Of a stretch of 64,000 bases of DNA, positions 9,221-17,187 are shown piece by piece. Location of the stretch: the NCBI RefSeq assembly GCF_040419245.1, contig NZ_JAZHOH010000001.1:3100001-3164000 (forward strand), given 5' to 3'. The DNA is from Ewingella sp. CoE-038-23. Lineage in GTDB: Bacteria; Pseudomonadota; Gammaproteobacteria; Enterobacterales; Enterobacteriaceae. How positions within the stretch are numbered: the stretch's first letter is position 1; each line of letters starts with the position of its first letter. A model generated the notes under the pieces. That model was not told the DNA's origin. It did no database searches and saw nothing but the letters and a program-made list of their open reading frames with translations. The position numbers and the translations under genes were made by a program.

Positions 9221-9620
9221 TTATAGCAAACCCCGCAGGCTGCGTTTTTTGGTCAATTGCGCCGCCTGCCATTTCACCTCTTGCCAAATGGCTTGTGCGG
9301 CGGGTGACAGCGAACGATTTTTACGCCGCACCAGCATCAAGGCGCGGTTTATTTCCGGCTCCAGCGTTCTTACCACCAGTTGGCTGCCCTGCGGCAAAGG
9401 CAGTGCCAGCGCGGGAAGCACGCTGACGCCCAGCCCGGCTTCGACCATCGGGTAGAGCGTCGCCGGATGCCCCACCTCCTGCACCACATTGGCGGCAATC
9501 CCCTGCTTCGCCAGCGCGTTGTCGATCAATATGCGGCTTCCCGACTCATAATCTTGCAGAACCAGCGGCTGCTCCCCTAGCTGCTGCCACTTCACCGCGC
9601 TTTGATGAGCGAAAGCATGG
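9221..9620 (-). pseudogene. yfeR: yfeR 3' part (LysR-type regulator, C-terminal half), split by the prophage
   Basis: C-terminal effector-binding half of a LysR-type regulator, cut off from its N-terminal half at 45425-45951 by the prophage. The open frame reads [19 protein letters not shown] and ends with a normal stop. Joining 45951-45425 to 9614-9221 gives 921 bp, exactly 306 codons plus stop with no frame break, which proves the two pieces were one gene. The part left here lacks a start and a DNA-binding domain. A GTG at 9595 could allow spurious translation of the C-terminal domain only. Confidence 0.95.
9615..9620. repeat. Target-site duplication, copy at the right prophage end
   Basis: GCATGG, repeated at 45425-45430; host sequence duplicated on insertion. 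Confidence 0.9.
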
Positions 9621-9669
9621 TGATGCGCCGCGCGATAAATGCGCCCATTTCCGTGAGATAAATGGCATC
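9621..9669. repeat. Prophage right terminus
   Basis: Inward sequence starts TGATGCGCCGCGCGATAAAT; a second GTGAGATAAATGG box follows at 9653. It matches the other terminus in spacing (GATAAATG and GTGAGATAA). Confidence 0.8.
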
Positions 9670-9698
9670 GCTGCGGCGTTTCAATATTTGCAAAAGAA

Positions 9699-10280
9699 TT
9701 ACATTCCTACTGCGTTATCCTTCCTCTGACCATCCACCGGAAAGTATCGGTAAAGCGTCGATAACCCTACACCGTAGATAATGGCCAACTGGTGGCGGGT
9801 GTGCCCCTTAGCCAATAGCCGCCCAATCTGCTCTCGCTCATGCGCTTTTAATGCGTTGGGCCTTCCACCTACGCGTCCCTGTGCCCTGGCTGCTGCCAGC
9901 CCGGCCAGTGTTCGTTCGACGATCAGCTCGCGTTCCATCTCCGCCAGTGCCGACATCACATGGAAAAAGAAACGCCCCATGGCCGTGCTGGTATCAATAC
10001 TGTCTGTTAAAGAGCGGAAGTGGGCACCGCGTTCATGCAACTCTGATATCAGTGCGATCAGGTTCTTAACGCTGCGTCCCAGCCTGTCCAGTTTCCACAC
10101 GACAAGGGTGTCTCCGCTATTAACGCACTTTAAAGCGCGTTTCAGACCGGGGCGGCTGGCAACTTTTCCGCTCATACGGTCTTCAAAAATGCGGTCACAG
10201 TTTGCGCTTGTGAGTGCATTACGTTGTAAATCGCTGTTCTGGTCGATTGTTGATACGCGGATATAACCAATGACGGCCAT
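9699..10280 (-). CDS. gin: Serine DNA invertase (Gin/Cin/Pin type)
   Basis: 193-residue small serine recombinase that inverts the adjacent tail-fibre cassette with help from host Fis. The resolvase domain starts with IGYIRVST (catalytic Ser about residue 9) and continues through [13 protein letters not shown] and LDRLGRS (about 65-71). The C-terminal Hin-type helix-turn-helix has [26 protein letters not shown] (about 158-183). The ATG at 10280 has a strong GAGGAGG site; an in-frame ATG 69 bp upstream does not. The gene lies just outside the invertible segment at the right end, as gin does in Mu. The Fis enhancer normally lies within the gene, but I did not pinpoint it. Confidence 0.95.
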   Translation of the reverse strand: MAVIGYIRVSTIDQNSDLQRNALTSANCDRIFEDRMSGKVASRPGLKRALKCVNSGDTLVVWKLDRLGRSVKNLIALISELHERGAHFRSLTDSIDTSTAMGRFFFHVMSALAEMERELIVERTLAGLAAARAQGRVGGRPNALKAHEREQIGRLLAKGHTRHQLAIIYGVGLSTLYRYFPVDGQRKDNAVGM

Positions 10281-10342
10281 CAATTTTCCTCCTCTATGTC
10301 GCAGTGGGAGGATTTTTACAGATTTCGCTATGTGTAACTGCT

Positions 10343-10368
10343 TTTCCAAAAACCTTCATTTGGGAGAA
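10343..10368 (-). repeat. Invertase crossover site, inner copy
   Basis: 26-bp site TTCTCCCAAATGAAGGTTTT... (read on the minus strand), in inverted orientation to the site at 11874-11899. It resembles the hix/gix/cix consensus (TTCT...AA...AAGGTTTTTG). Confidence 0.85.
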
Positions 10369-10698
10369 GCGGCGAAACGGGATGTTGGCACAGGAGTGGG
10401 TCAAATCCCTGATATGAGTAGTTTTCAGTCTGGTGGTGGGTGGTTTAAGTTGCCAAGCGGATATGTTATTCAGGCTTTCGAGGCATCGTTTGATTCTAAC
10501 GGGCTATATATCAATTTCCCTATACCATTTCCGAGTAGCGTTATTGCTATTGTGCCAGGCGTTTTAATGTCAACACCTGCCTCTCCATCACAACAATTTC
10601 CATCAATACAACGTGACGTCAATGACCTGACCCGATTTTTTGCTAAATACAATATTGGTGGAATGAATTCTTCATACTTTATTGTCATAGGGAAATAA
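10347..10698 (+). CDS. Silent alternative tail-fibre C-terminal segment (S')
   Basis: About 116 codons of tail-fibre C-terminus without a start or promoter in the present orientation. It begins in the crossover repeat with KNLHLGEAAKRDVGTG, which is shared with the expressed fibre, then diverges (IPDMSSFQSGGGWFKLPSG onward). It keeps the same fold landmarks as the expressed copy, such as INFPIPFPS. After inversion it would be fused in frame to the constant 160-residue N-terminus, giving a fibre of nearly the same length with another receptor-binding end. Its base composition is more AT-rich than the late operon. The frame can be read upstream to 10270, but that part is antisense to the invertase gene. 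Confidence 0.85.
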
Positions 10699-10700
10699 CC

Positions 10701-11135
10701 ATGTATTTATTTTCGCCAAGTACCTTGGGTTTTTATCCCATCGAGATGAAAGAAGAATACCTTACCAATGGTTCATTACCATCTGATGTTATAGAGGTTT
10801 CCGATAGCGTCAGAAATGAATATAACTTTGCGCCACCTGAAGGCAAACAGCTAAGTTCCAGCCAAAATATGCCTGTCTGGATTGATATTCCTGCTCCTAC
10901 TCATGACGAGCTTATTGCTGAAGCTGAACGAGAAAAGCAACAACGTATTGATGCCGCCAACGAGTTCATGAATAGCAAACAATGGCCTGGCAAAGCGGCG
11001 ATCGGCAGGCTTAAGGGTGACGAACTGGCGCAATACATCTTGTGGCTGGATTATCTGGATGCACTGGAGGCAGTGGATACTTCCAGCGCACCAGATATAA
11101 AATGGCCTACACCACCGGGGGAACAGGCCAGATAA
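10701..11135 (+). CDS. Silent alternative tail-fibre assembly chaperone (U')
   Basis: 144-residue phage tail-fibre assembly protein (Mu U/lambda Tfa family), partner of the silent fibre segment just upstream (2-bp gap). It starts MYLFSPSTLGFYPIEMKEEY and has the family pattern: an N-terminal ALY-type strand region, the centre PVWIDIPAPTHDELIAEAE (about residues 53-71), and a C-terminal helical part ending WPTPPGEQAR. It is only expressed when the cassette is flipped. It overlaps the oppositely oriented U gene by 29 bp at the stop codons. Confidence 0.88.
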   Translation: MYLFSPSTLGFYPIEMKEEYLTNGSLPSDVIEVSDSVRNEYNFAPPEGKQLSSSQNMPVWIDIPAPTHDELIAEAEREKQQRIDAANEFMNSKQWPGKAAIGRLKGDELAQYILWLDYLDALEAVDTSSAPDIKWPTPPGEQAR

Positions 11136-11532
11136 CATTCTCAGGATCGGTTTTGATATCCCACGTCTTAACCTCATTTTTATAGGCCAACCACGCCGAC
11201 AGTTTCGCTCTGTTGGCGTCACTGATTTCACCGAGCATTAATTCAGTGCGCCAGTCGAGCATAACAGCATCTGCATGGTTCAGTAGTTTCTGGCGTTCTT
11301 GTTCAGCAGCAGCAATCAACTCTTCACGTGTCGCCGGTGGAATATCAGCCCATGATGGAAAACCGTTTTCTCCGGTAATTCTTATTTTTCCTGGTGGAGG
11401 ATTCTGGAATTCAGAAAACACAGTATCATCGACCTCCACACCATCAACAGGCCATTCTCCAGCATCTTCATAAGATTCCTTCAAAGTCAGAGGGTAAAAA
11501 GAATTACTGGCAGCGCTATATACATATTTCAT
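11107..11532 (-). CDS. Tail-fibre assembly chaperone (U), expressed orientation
   Basis: 141-residue tail-fibre assembly protein that helps fold and attach the fibre. It starts MKYVYSAASNSFYPLTLKES and contains the conserved block PSWADIPPATREELIAAAEQERQ (about residues 60-82). The ATG at 11532 lies 2 bp from the fibre stop codon; a frame extension 24 bp upstream would overlap the fibre gene. The C-terminal half resembles U' in plan (WLAYKNEV / WLDYLDAL; both end WPxPP), as expected for alternative partners in an inversion system. Confidence 0.88.
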   Translation of the reverse strand: MKYVYSAASNSFYPLTLKESYEDAGEWPVDGVEVDDTVFSEFQNPPPGKIRITGENGFPSWADIPPATREELIAAAEQERQKLLNHADAVMLDWRTELMLGEISDANRAKLSAWLAYKNEVKTWDIKTDPENVIWPVPPVV

Positions 11533-11534
11533 TA

Positions 11535-12374
11535 TTAAATTCCCACAGCTATCCATGAAATGTTTGTCGCTGTTCGGTTAAATACCGAGTTCGCAGCAAC
11601 TAACCATGCTGAAAGATTAAAGCCTGCTTTATCGATGACCTGGCAACCTGCAATATTTGCTGCATTGGCATCCGTTCCAGCCCCTGTCACCCCATAACAT
11701 TGTGTTGGGAATGGGATGGGAAAGTTAACAATGATTGCACCGCTGGCACTGGATGTCTGATAACCATACTGGATAATTTTACCAGATGGAAATTTCATCC
11801 AACCCGGACCAGCAGCAAACGAAGCCATGTCTGGTAACTGATTTGCCCCTGTGCCAACATCCCGTTTCGCCGCTTCTCCCAAATGAAGGTTTTTGACAAA
11901 GAGCGCCGGGTCAGGAATATCTGCGCCGTTCTGGTCTTTGGCCAGCTTCTCCGCCAGCTTGTTCAGCACCGTGGTCGCAAAGTTCGGATCGTTGCCGAGG
12001 GCGTCCGCCAGCTCCTTCAGCGTATCCAGTGTCTCTGGTGCTGTACCAGCAAGAGCCGCAATCGCTCTTGCCACAAACTCTGTCGTCACCAGTTTTTTAC
12101 TGTTGTCGTTAGCAGCTGGCGTGGGGGCTGTCGGCGTGCCGGTGAATGTCGGGCTGGCCTTCGGCGCGTACTGGGTATGCGGGTCAGCTGCCGCGATATG
12201 TGCAGCAAGGTCTGTTCCGCCTTTTTCGACCTTCTGCTTGAGGTATGAAGTGCGGCTGGCCAGCTGTTTAGCCTGACGATTAGATATCCCGTCAGGCCCG
12301 CCCAGAACCGGGTCAGAGACCTCAATCTGGTAGACGCCTTCTTCCCACTGAGGGGTTTCGGGTAGGTTTGCCAT
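11535..12374 (-). CDS. Tail fibre, expressed form (S)
   Basis: 279-residue tail fibre. The constant N-terminus (residues 1 to about 160) includes the baseplate-attachment part WEEGVYQIEVSDPVLGGPDG and the TSYLKQKVEKGGTDLAAHIAAADPHTQYAPK collar. It also contains an Ala/Pro/Thr stretch and the repeat-like segment VATEFVARAIAAL...DTLKELADALGNDPNF seen in many enteric fibres. The variable C-terminus follows the crossover repeat (KNLHLGEAAKRDVGTG). It is short for a fibre, so the host-binding part is small. It directly follows the baseplate gene I (2-bp gap). Confidence 0.9.
   Translation of the reverse strand: MANLPETPQWEEGVYQIEVSDPVLGGPDGISNRQAKQLASRTSYLKQKVEKGGTDLAAHIAAADPHTQYAPKASPTFTGTPTAPTPAANDNSKKLVTTEFVARAIAALAGTAPETLDTLKELADALGNDPNFATTVLNKLAEKLAKDQNGADIPDPALFVKNLHLGEAAKRDVGTGANQLPDMASFAAGPGWMKFPSGKIIQYGYQTSSASGAIIVNFPIPFPTQCYGVTGAGTDANAANIAGCQVIDKAGFNLSAWLVAANSVFNRTATNISWIAVGI
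11874..11899 (+). repeat. Invertase crossover site, fibre copy
   Basis: TTCTCCCAAATGAAGGTTTT followed by TGACAA; compare hixL-type sites TTCT...AA..AAGGTTTTTGATAA. It lies inside the fibre frame at about residue 160. Confidence 0.85.
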
Positions 12375-12376
12375 AG

Positions 12377-12955
12377 TTAACTGCTCCCGTGGTTATAGCT
12401 GCCGTCATAGTTGACGGTGTCGTTGTAGCGAATAGCGACAGACTGATACTCCAGGCTCGCCAGATGGCAGCGGGCCGGAGCAAAAGCTGCCAGCGTCTGG
12501 CGTAACAGCGCCGCCTGATCGTTAGTAATGGGCTGCTGAAGGATGACGCGATAAACCGCCCATGCTTCAGCATCGCCGTGGACAAAAAGCCCGTTGTAAG
12601 TATGTTTGCCGTCGTAGCCGATCTGACCAGTGCCTTCGATCAGATCCACTTCACCGAAGCCGAAACGGCGGATGATTTCCCGGATTGACCACGGCGTCCC
12701 TTTATAGCGGTGCAGTTCGATGGCGGATTTGATAAGCGTGCGACGCACATCGTCCGATTCCGCCAGCTCCCAGCCATCGCCGAACAACGAGAACTGCTCG
12801 CCCAGCCATGGCAGCGCGGAGCTGTCGACAATATCGACCAGATAGACCATCAGTACGCTCAGGTCGATGTTGTCCAGCCGCCCGGCCAGTCTGCCCAGTG
12901 CTCTGAGGCTGATATCACCCTCAAGTGGTGGCGGGAGTTGTAGCGGCTCAGCCAT
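12377..12955 (-). CDS. I: P2 I-like baseplate wedge protein
   Basis: 192-residue phage tail protein I family member, part of the P2-like baseplate where the fibre attaches. Recognisable pieces are LRALGRLAGRLDNIDLSVLMVYLVDIVDSSALPWLGEQFS (about residues 17-56) and the RYKGTPWSIREIIRRFGFGEVDLIEG block (about 78-103) typical of the family. It overlaps J by 8 bp and is followed at once by the tail fibre, the P2 order J-I-H. Confidence 0.9.
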   Translation of the reverse strand: MAEPLQLPPPLEGDISLRALGRLAGRLDNIDLSVLMVYLVDIVDSSALPWLGEQFSLFGDGWELAESDDVRRTLIKSAIELHRYKGTPWSIREIIRRFGFGEVDLIEGTGQIGYDGKHTYNGLFVHGDAEAWAVYRVILQQPITNDQAALLRQTLAAFAPARCHLASLEYQSVAIRYNDTVNYDGSYNHGSS

Positions 12956-14051
12956 CGGACACCCCGGTCATGTTGAGAATGATCGCCGTACAGTTTGCCC
13001 ACTCGCTTTCAGCAACGACCTTCAGCGCGGGTGTCACCAGTTCGACCTGGTAGACCCCGGCAACGGACAGCACGCTGATAATCTGACTGGGGACAATATC
13101 GCGGCCCAGAGCTGCAGTACGGGACGCCACCCAGTTCTGTATGGCGCTGTTAGCGGCGTCTTTTATCGAGCTGGCATCCTGGTCACGGTAGATCGTGATA
13201 TTGGCTTCGATGGTGTAATCCACCTGGACAGGCGTTTTAGCCCGCACGGTATCAGTGAGCGGCCTGACTTTCTCATCTGAGCAAAAACTCTCAACCAGCG
13301 TGAGGATGCTGTCGTCAGGCAGGCCGGTACTGAGCAGCGGATACAGCTCCACGGTGCCCGGAACCGGTGAGAGCACTGCAACATCGACGATATTGGGATG
13401 GGCCTGCATGGCATGAAAACGGTATGCCTTACGGCTTCCGGCATTCGTGAACGATTCCGGGGCCAGTTTGATGCGCTCGCGCAGCCTGTCGTTGTCTTCC
13501 TGCTCTGAGCCGCCAGAACTGGCCGCCAGATTGGTCACCTGCAGGTCAACGTTATCAATCTCATCGAGCAACTGACTGACCTGCGCAGGTTGCCATCCGT
13601 TGCCAGCGACGCCCGGTTCGGTACAGGTGGCCGTGGTGTTGACCAGCAGTAACCCGGCCTTCAGAACCACATCCGTATCGGTGGAAAAAATAATGCTGTC
13701 GGAGGCACTGATGCGGGTACCAGCCGGGATCAGAACATCAATGGCCAGTTCCTCCTCCACGGAGAACTGGAGTGGGATGGAGGCAGGCTGCGCGGCCAGA
13801 CGGTACACACCGACCAGTTCACCGAGGTAATCAATCATTGGCTCACGGGCAAAGGCAACCAGATTCTGTTTGGCCGCTTCCTGCGCCGCCACCCTGACCA
13901 GCATTTCGCGGTATGCCCACAGGTCAATCAGCAGGCGCTCGGCCTGAGCGGGATACAGCGTTTTACCGGTTGCGGCTTCGTACTGCGCAATCATCTCAGC
14001 CGTGATTTTATCGGCGTCGCGTTCAATAAAGTCGGGTTCTGTCAGCGCCAT
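12948..14051 (-). CDS. J: P2 J-like baseplate protein
   Basis: 367-residue baseplate J family protein (Mu gp47/P2 J), a main component of the baseplate periphery. The N-terminal part EPDFIERDADKITAEMIAQYEAATGKTLYPAQ and the central VSPVPGTVELYP-type segment (here VLSPVPGTVELYPLLSTGLP, about residues 227-246) are hallmarks of the family. It overlaps W by 10 bp upstream and I by 8 bp downstream, so the genes are translationally coupled. Confidence 0.92.
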   Translation of the reverse strand: MALTEPDFIERDADKITAEMIAQYEAATGKTLYPAQAERLLIDLWAYREMLVRVAAQEAAKQNLVAFAREPMIDYLGELVGVYRLAAQPASIPLQFSVEEELAIDVLIPAGTRISASDSIIFSTDTDVVLKAGLLLVNTTATCTEPGVAGNGWQPAQVSQLLDEIDNVDLQVTNLAASSGGSEQEDNDRLRERIKLAPESFTNAGSRKAYRFHAMQAHPNIVDVAVLSPVPGTVELYPLLSTGLPDDSILTLVESFCSDEKVRPLTDTVRAKTPVQVDYTIEANITIYRDQDASSIKDAANSAIQNWVASRTAALGRDIVPSQIISVLSVAGVYQVELVTPALKVVAESEWANCTAIILNMTGVSDG

Positions 14052-14389
14052 AGCAACTCCTGAGTCCGGGTCTGTCCGTCAGAGCCTTTCCAGCTCACCC
14101 GGAGCGTAAGATGTTCGCCGTCAACGGCGGGTTTAACCGACATAAGCTGGCAGCGAGGTTCCCAGCGCCGAATGGCATCGACGGACTCGCGCACCACATG
14201 TGGGATAGCACGGTCGATAGGCCAGTCGATATAAAGGTGCAGATTGCTGCCGAACTCGGGGCGATGCGGGTCGCTGCCGCGAGGAGTTCGCAGGATGATT
14301 TGGATGGCCTGCCAGATATCATCCAGCCCCTGGACGATTTCGCCGGGGGCCTGCAGGGCCGGTTGCCAGAATACGGAGGTTGTTTTCAT
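14042..14389 (-). CDS. W: P2 W-like baseplate protein (gp25 lysozyme-like fold)
   Basis: 115-residue baseplate protein of the GpW/Gp25 family. The conserved core is DDIWQAIQIILRTPRGSDPHRPEFGSNL (about residues 22-49), where the RPEFG loop is the family signature. In P2, V-W-J-I are contiguous. Here an unrelated gene (14466-15341) separates W from V, so W may need its own ribosome entry after about 75 bp of noncoding sequence. Confidence 0.92.
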   Translation of the reverse strand: MKTTSVFWQPALQAPGEIVQGLDDIWQAIQIILRTPRGSDPHRPEFGSNLHLYIDWPIDRAIPHVVRESVDAIRRWEPRCQLMSVKPAVDGEHLTLRVSWKGSDGQTRTQELLWR

Positions 14390-14465
14390 AGGGGCAGTAT
14401 TGCCCCTGCGCGGGAACGCCGATATTAAAGGATTTTAATAAGCGATTATTAAGGTTTAGCCCATG

Positions 14466-15341
14466 CTAGAGCACGAACACTTTGACAATTAATTCTCCAT
14501 CCTTAGAGGCTCTTTTGCCCTCAAGGTCTGTTTTAAGTCCTTCCGCATTTGTAATGAACTGGTTCGGATCATAAATGACACACCAGAGGTCTTTGCAGTC
14601 CATATGTCGCCGATAATGCTCAATATCGATAATGAGTTCGTCGCCTATTTTCTTTGCATGACTACGATCTCGGACAATTTTTGTCTCCAAAACTAATTTA
14701 TGCGCAGGTAACAAAAAATCCATACGGGTGCTCGAACCAGCATAACTTGGCGTAAATTCTTCGGGACGAATGTCCTGAACCCACGGTCTGAGCAACGCAT
14801 GAAGGAGGTCTTGCACATCATATTCGTTACTAAAAGATAGTGATTGGCTCCCTTTTCTCCTGTGAGTGAGGGGATGCATTGCGCGTTGTAGCCCTTTTAC
14901 TAACCTTTCTAGCAAGCTCTCGACTTTTTCTGGCATCACTGGATGTTGATAAGTCGTTATTGTATCGGCGTAATCCATACTATTTGGTAGTGTTTGACCT
15001 TGGGGGAGCACGCGACCAAAGCGGTAATACCTCAGGCCATTCTCTTCAAGTACTGCTTCAATTTTTTCCCGCTTTTCCTTCCATTCCAGATATTCGGGGC
15101 TTCCTTCTTTTGGAGGAAGATCCATAAACTCCTCAATGACCCCGCCGAGTACAGACAAACTATCCGTCTCTGGATCTTGACCCGCTAGGTATAACCAGTC
15201 CTTCCATTTTGTACTATGAGAGCCTGCAGGTGGCTCTCCCGGAGCCCCTGAAGATAGAAATAATGAATCTAAAGCTGCATGAGACCCGGTGTTCGCGATG
15301 ACATCGCCAACAACTTTGCATAAGGATCTTGATAACCGCAT
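14466..15341 (-). CDS. PD-(D/E)XK nuclease-domain protein (DpnII/MboI-like), moron between V and W
   Basis: 291-residue cytosolic protein (from the ATG at 15341) inserted in the tail operon. The C-terminal half carries a restriction-endonuclease fold of the DpnII/MboI-like type: NEYDVQDLLHALLRPW (about residues 172-187), then STRMDFLLPAHKLVLETK (about 204-221) with Asp208, Glu219 and Lys221 forming the D-x10-E-x-K metal site. LIIDIEHYRRH and WCVIYDP follow. The N-terminal 160 residues are mostly helical and I cannot assign them. It has no structural role in known P2-like tails, and its leader has its own promoter-like inverted repeat. Such nuclease domains occur in phage-defence proteins, so a superinfection-immunity role is plausible but inferred. 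An upstream in-frame ATG at 15383 is less likely to be the start. Confidence 0.85.
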   Translation of the reverse strand: MRLSRSLCKVVGDVIANTGSHAALDSLFLSSGAPGEPPAGSHSTKWKDWLYLAGQDPETDSLSVLGGVIEEFMDLPPKEGSPEYLEWKEKREKIEAVLEENGLRYYRFGRVLPQGQTLPNSMDYADTITTYQHPVMPEKVESLLERLVKGLQRAMHPLTHRRKGSQSLSFSNEYDVQDLLHALLRPWVQDIRPEEFTPSYAGSSTRMDFLLPAHKLVLETKIVRDRSHAKKIGDELIIDIEHYRRHMDCKDLWCVIYDPNQFITNAEGLKTDLEGKRASKDGELIVKVFVL

Positions 15342-15347
15342 GTAAGT

Positions 15348-15395
15348 CCCCGTTAAATTGGTGATAGTGCAAAATCCTATCATATTAACGGGGTT
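15348..15395 (-). promoter_or_regulatory. Nested inverted repeat with -10 box in front of the nuclease moron
   Basis: Outer arms CCCCGTTAA / TTAACGGGG and inner arms TGATAG / CTATCA around a 9-nt centre. On the minus strand TTAATATGATAGG contains a good -10 (TATGAT) inside the repeat; no clear -35 is visible. It could be an operator, a hairpin leader, or a junction mark of gene insertion. Confidence 0.5.
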
Positions 15396-15421
15396 TAAAA
15401 TGGTGTTCGATATTTGCGTAA

Positions 15422-16018
15422 TCAGTGGGAGTGATGGTTGGAGTTCGATCCATCTGACAGCATGCTGCCGGTTGAGTGGGCGTTCCCTTTAATCTCGACG
15501 TTGCCCTGAATTGTCGCGGCAGCACCTTCGCCGCCAGAGCCTGCCATGCCGCCTTCATAGGTCAGTTTACCTCCGACGAGAAGGTTGCCGGTGATTTCGG
15601 TCTCAGGGGCATCAATCGTGGCTTTTTGCGTTTTCACCATCACGTCAGCGTTACACTCGATAACCATGTGTTCGATCCCCCCCCGGATAGTGAGCGTGTG
15701 CGAATCGCGGTTATAGCTGAACTCAGCCCCGTCGCTAAATGTTGTACCGCGAACGTTCTTGTCGCTGAACGGCGGCTTATCGACGTCTGAATAGACTGCG
15801 CCGAGAATAACGCCATCCTCACCATTTTCGTCCAGCAGCACTTTGACCTGTTCCCCCACATCTGGGAGCCAGTAGTCTTTGTTGTTCTGGGTATTGCGCT
15901 GCAGGACGTCAAGCCAGTTGGTGCGCATATTGTCGCACTCCGGCAACCGGACGCGGGCTTTCACTCCATCAGCATCGACAGCGCTGACTGTTCCGGTCTG
16001 CAGAGTTACACCTGTCAT
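15422..16018 (-). CDS. V: Baseplate spike protein, P2 V-like
   Basis: 198-residue central spike that pierces the outer membrane. An N-terminal OB-fold (about residues 1-90: VSAVDADGVKARVRLPE, NKDYWLPDVGEQVKVLLDENGEDGVILGAVYS) is followed by a beta-helical stalk rich in T/V/G. The C-terminal tip is SNHHSH, the His-x-His arrangement that binds iron at the spike apex in P2 V. It overlaps D by 4 bp (ATGA). Confidence 0.92.
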   Translation of the reverse strand: MTGVTLQTGTVSAVDADGVKARVRLPECDNMRTNWLDVLQRNTQNNKDYWLPDVGEQVKVLLDENGEDGVILGAVYSDVDKPPFSDKNVRGTTFSDGAEFSYNRDSHTLTIRGGIEHMVIECNADVMVKTQKATIDAPETEITGNLLVGGKLTYEGGMAGSGGEGAAATIQGNVEIKGNAHSTGSMLSDGSNSNHHSH

Positions 16019-17187
16019 TTTTTCTTCTCCTTTATTACCGTTGAGGTGCTGCCGTCCGGTTTGTAGACGGTCAGCGTCTGGGTCTTGCCGGTCTTGTTGC
16101 CTTTTTTCGCCTTGCCCTGAGTCACCGGCCCCCGCGCCACGTCCAGTTCCGTCACATAACCGCTATTGCGGTCAAAAGCGTGTCGGGCAGTAGTTATCAG
16201 CCATTGCCCGGATAACTGACCAAAACCCACCAGTTCAATTTTGTTGCCCGCTGTCAGCTGTGGCGTGCCCATTAACGTCAGGGAGCCGTTCTGCTGGTAT
16301 TCGTTATGGCTGGCCAGCGCGGAGTCCGCCTTGATTTTTGCGCTGTCAGGGTCGCTAACGCGGCTGTTGACCTTCAGTGAGTCGGCGCTCGTGACCTTGC
16401 CACCTTTGGTCTGTTTATCGCTTTCACTGGTGCCACCATCAGCCTCGTAGACGATCAACTTTTTACTGCTGCTCTTCTGGTGTTTCACCTTTGCGGACTT
16501 GTAGACCCGGTTGATGGTGTCGCGCAGGGAAAAGCGGGCGACATCCTGCGGTTTCAGTTGCTTAACCGGCTCCTGTTCACGAAGCGTGGCCAGATGGGAG
16601 AAAATCAGCTGGTCACTGACGACCTTCACCGCATAGCCATACTCGCTGGCCAGTCGACGCAGGAAACTGACGTCCGTTTCGGCATACTGCGTCACTCGGT
16701 CAATTTTGATGGATTCAATGCTGCCAACCAGCTTCAGCTGATGCTTTTTGGCGATACGTCCGGCAATAGCGGCCAGCGTGGTGCTCTCAAAGCCGCGACT
16801 GGATTTAGTCCGTAAGGCGTTGTTAACCGATGTGGCCACGCCCCGGATAGCGACAACGGACGCGGGCGAACTCACTTCGATCTCGTCTATCGAGAACGTA
16901 CCGCAGGACAGCAGTTTTTCGCCCTGATAGCCCATCTTTAGCGTCAGCGTATCACCCTTGCCCGGATACCACTTATCCAGCCACCGACCATCGGTGTCGT
17001 CCAGCTCTACCTCAATGGTGTCGGACTCGCTTTTGATGTTGTCGCTGTAGGTCACGCGGGTGACATAAGGTGCGATATCGTTAGTGATGTTCTTCTGCAG
17101 GTACCACAGGGTGAACACCGGACTCAGAACGTCGCTGATGCCGGTCAACGCTGATGCGGCCTGTGTGGTGCTGTTTACCTCAGCCAT
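16015..17187 (-). CDS. D: Tail hub protein, P2 D-like
   Basis: 390-residue tail/baseplate hub of the phage late-control D family (similar to T4 gp27 and VgrG N-terminus). Typical blocks are YVTRVTYSDNIKSESDTIEVELDDTDGRW (about residues 41-69), AETDVSFLRRLASEYGYAVKV (about 170-190) and QLTAGNKIELVGFGQLSGQWLI (about 304-325). The C-terminal end is Lys/Gly/Thr-rich. It is translationally coupled with X (13-bp overlap) and V (ATGA). Confidence 0.92.
   Translation of the reverse strand: MAEVNSTTQAASALTGISDVLSPVFTLWYLQKNITNDIAPYVTRVTYSDNIKSESDTIEVELDDTDGRWLDKWYPGKGDTLTLKMGYQGEKLLSCGTFSIDEIEVSSPASVVAIRGVATSVNNALRTKSSRGFESTTLAAIAGRIAKKHQLKLVGSIESIKIDRVTQYAETDVSFLRRLASEYGYAVKVVSDQLIFSHLATLREQEPVKQLKPQDVARFSLRDTINRVYKSAKVKHQKSSSKKLIVYEADGGTSESDKQTKGGKVTSADSLKVNSRVSDPDSAKIKADSALASHNEYQQNGSLTLMGTPQLTAGNKIELVGFGQLSGQWLITTARHAFDRNSGYVTELDVARGPVTQGKAKKGNKTGKTQTLTVYKPDGSTSTVIKEKKK

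Larger units (their letters stand above)
10347..11895. other. Invertible tail-fibre cassette
   Basis: 1,549-bp segment bounded by a 48-bp perfect inverted repeat (10347-10394 and 11848-11895). It holds two head-to-head sets, each consisting of a fibre C-terminal segment and its assembly chaperone, meeting tail-to-tail at 11107-11135. Inversion swaps which set is joined to the constant fibre N-terminus at 11896-12374. Confidence 0.9.

Noticed and set aside
10270..10346. N-terminal extension of the silent fibre segment
   Set aside because: These codons are antisense to the invertase start and outside the invertible repeat; not part of any fibre.
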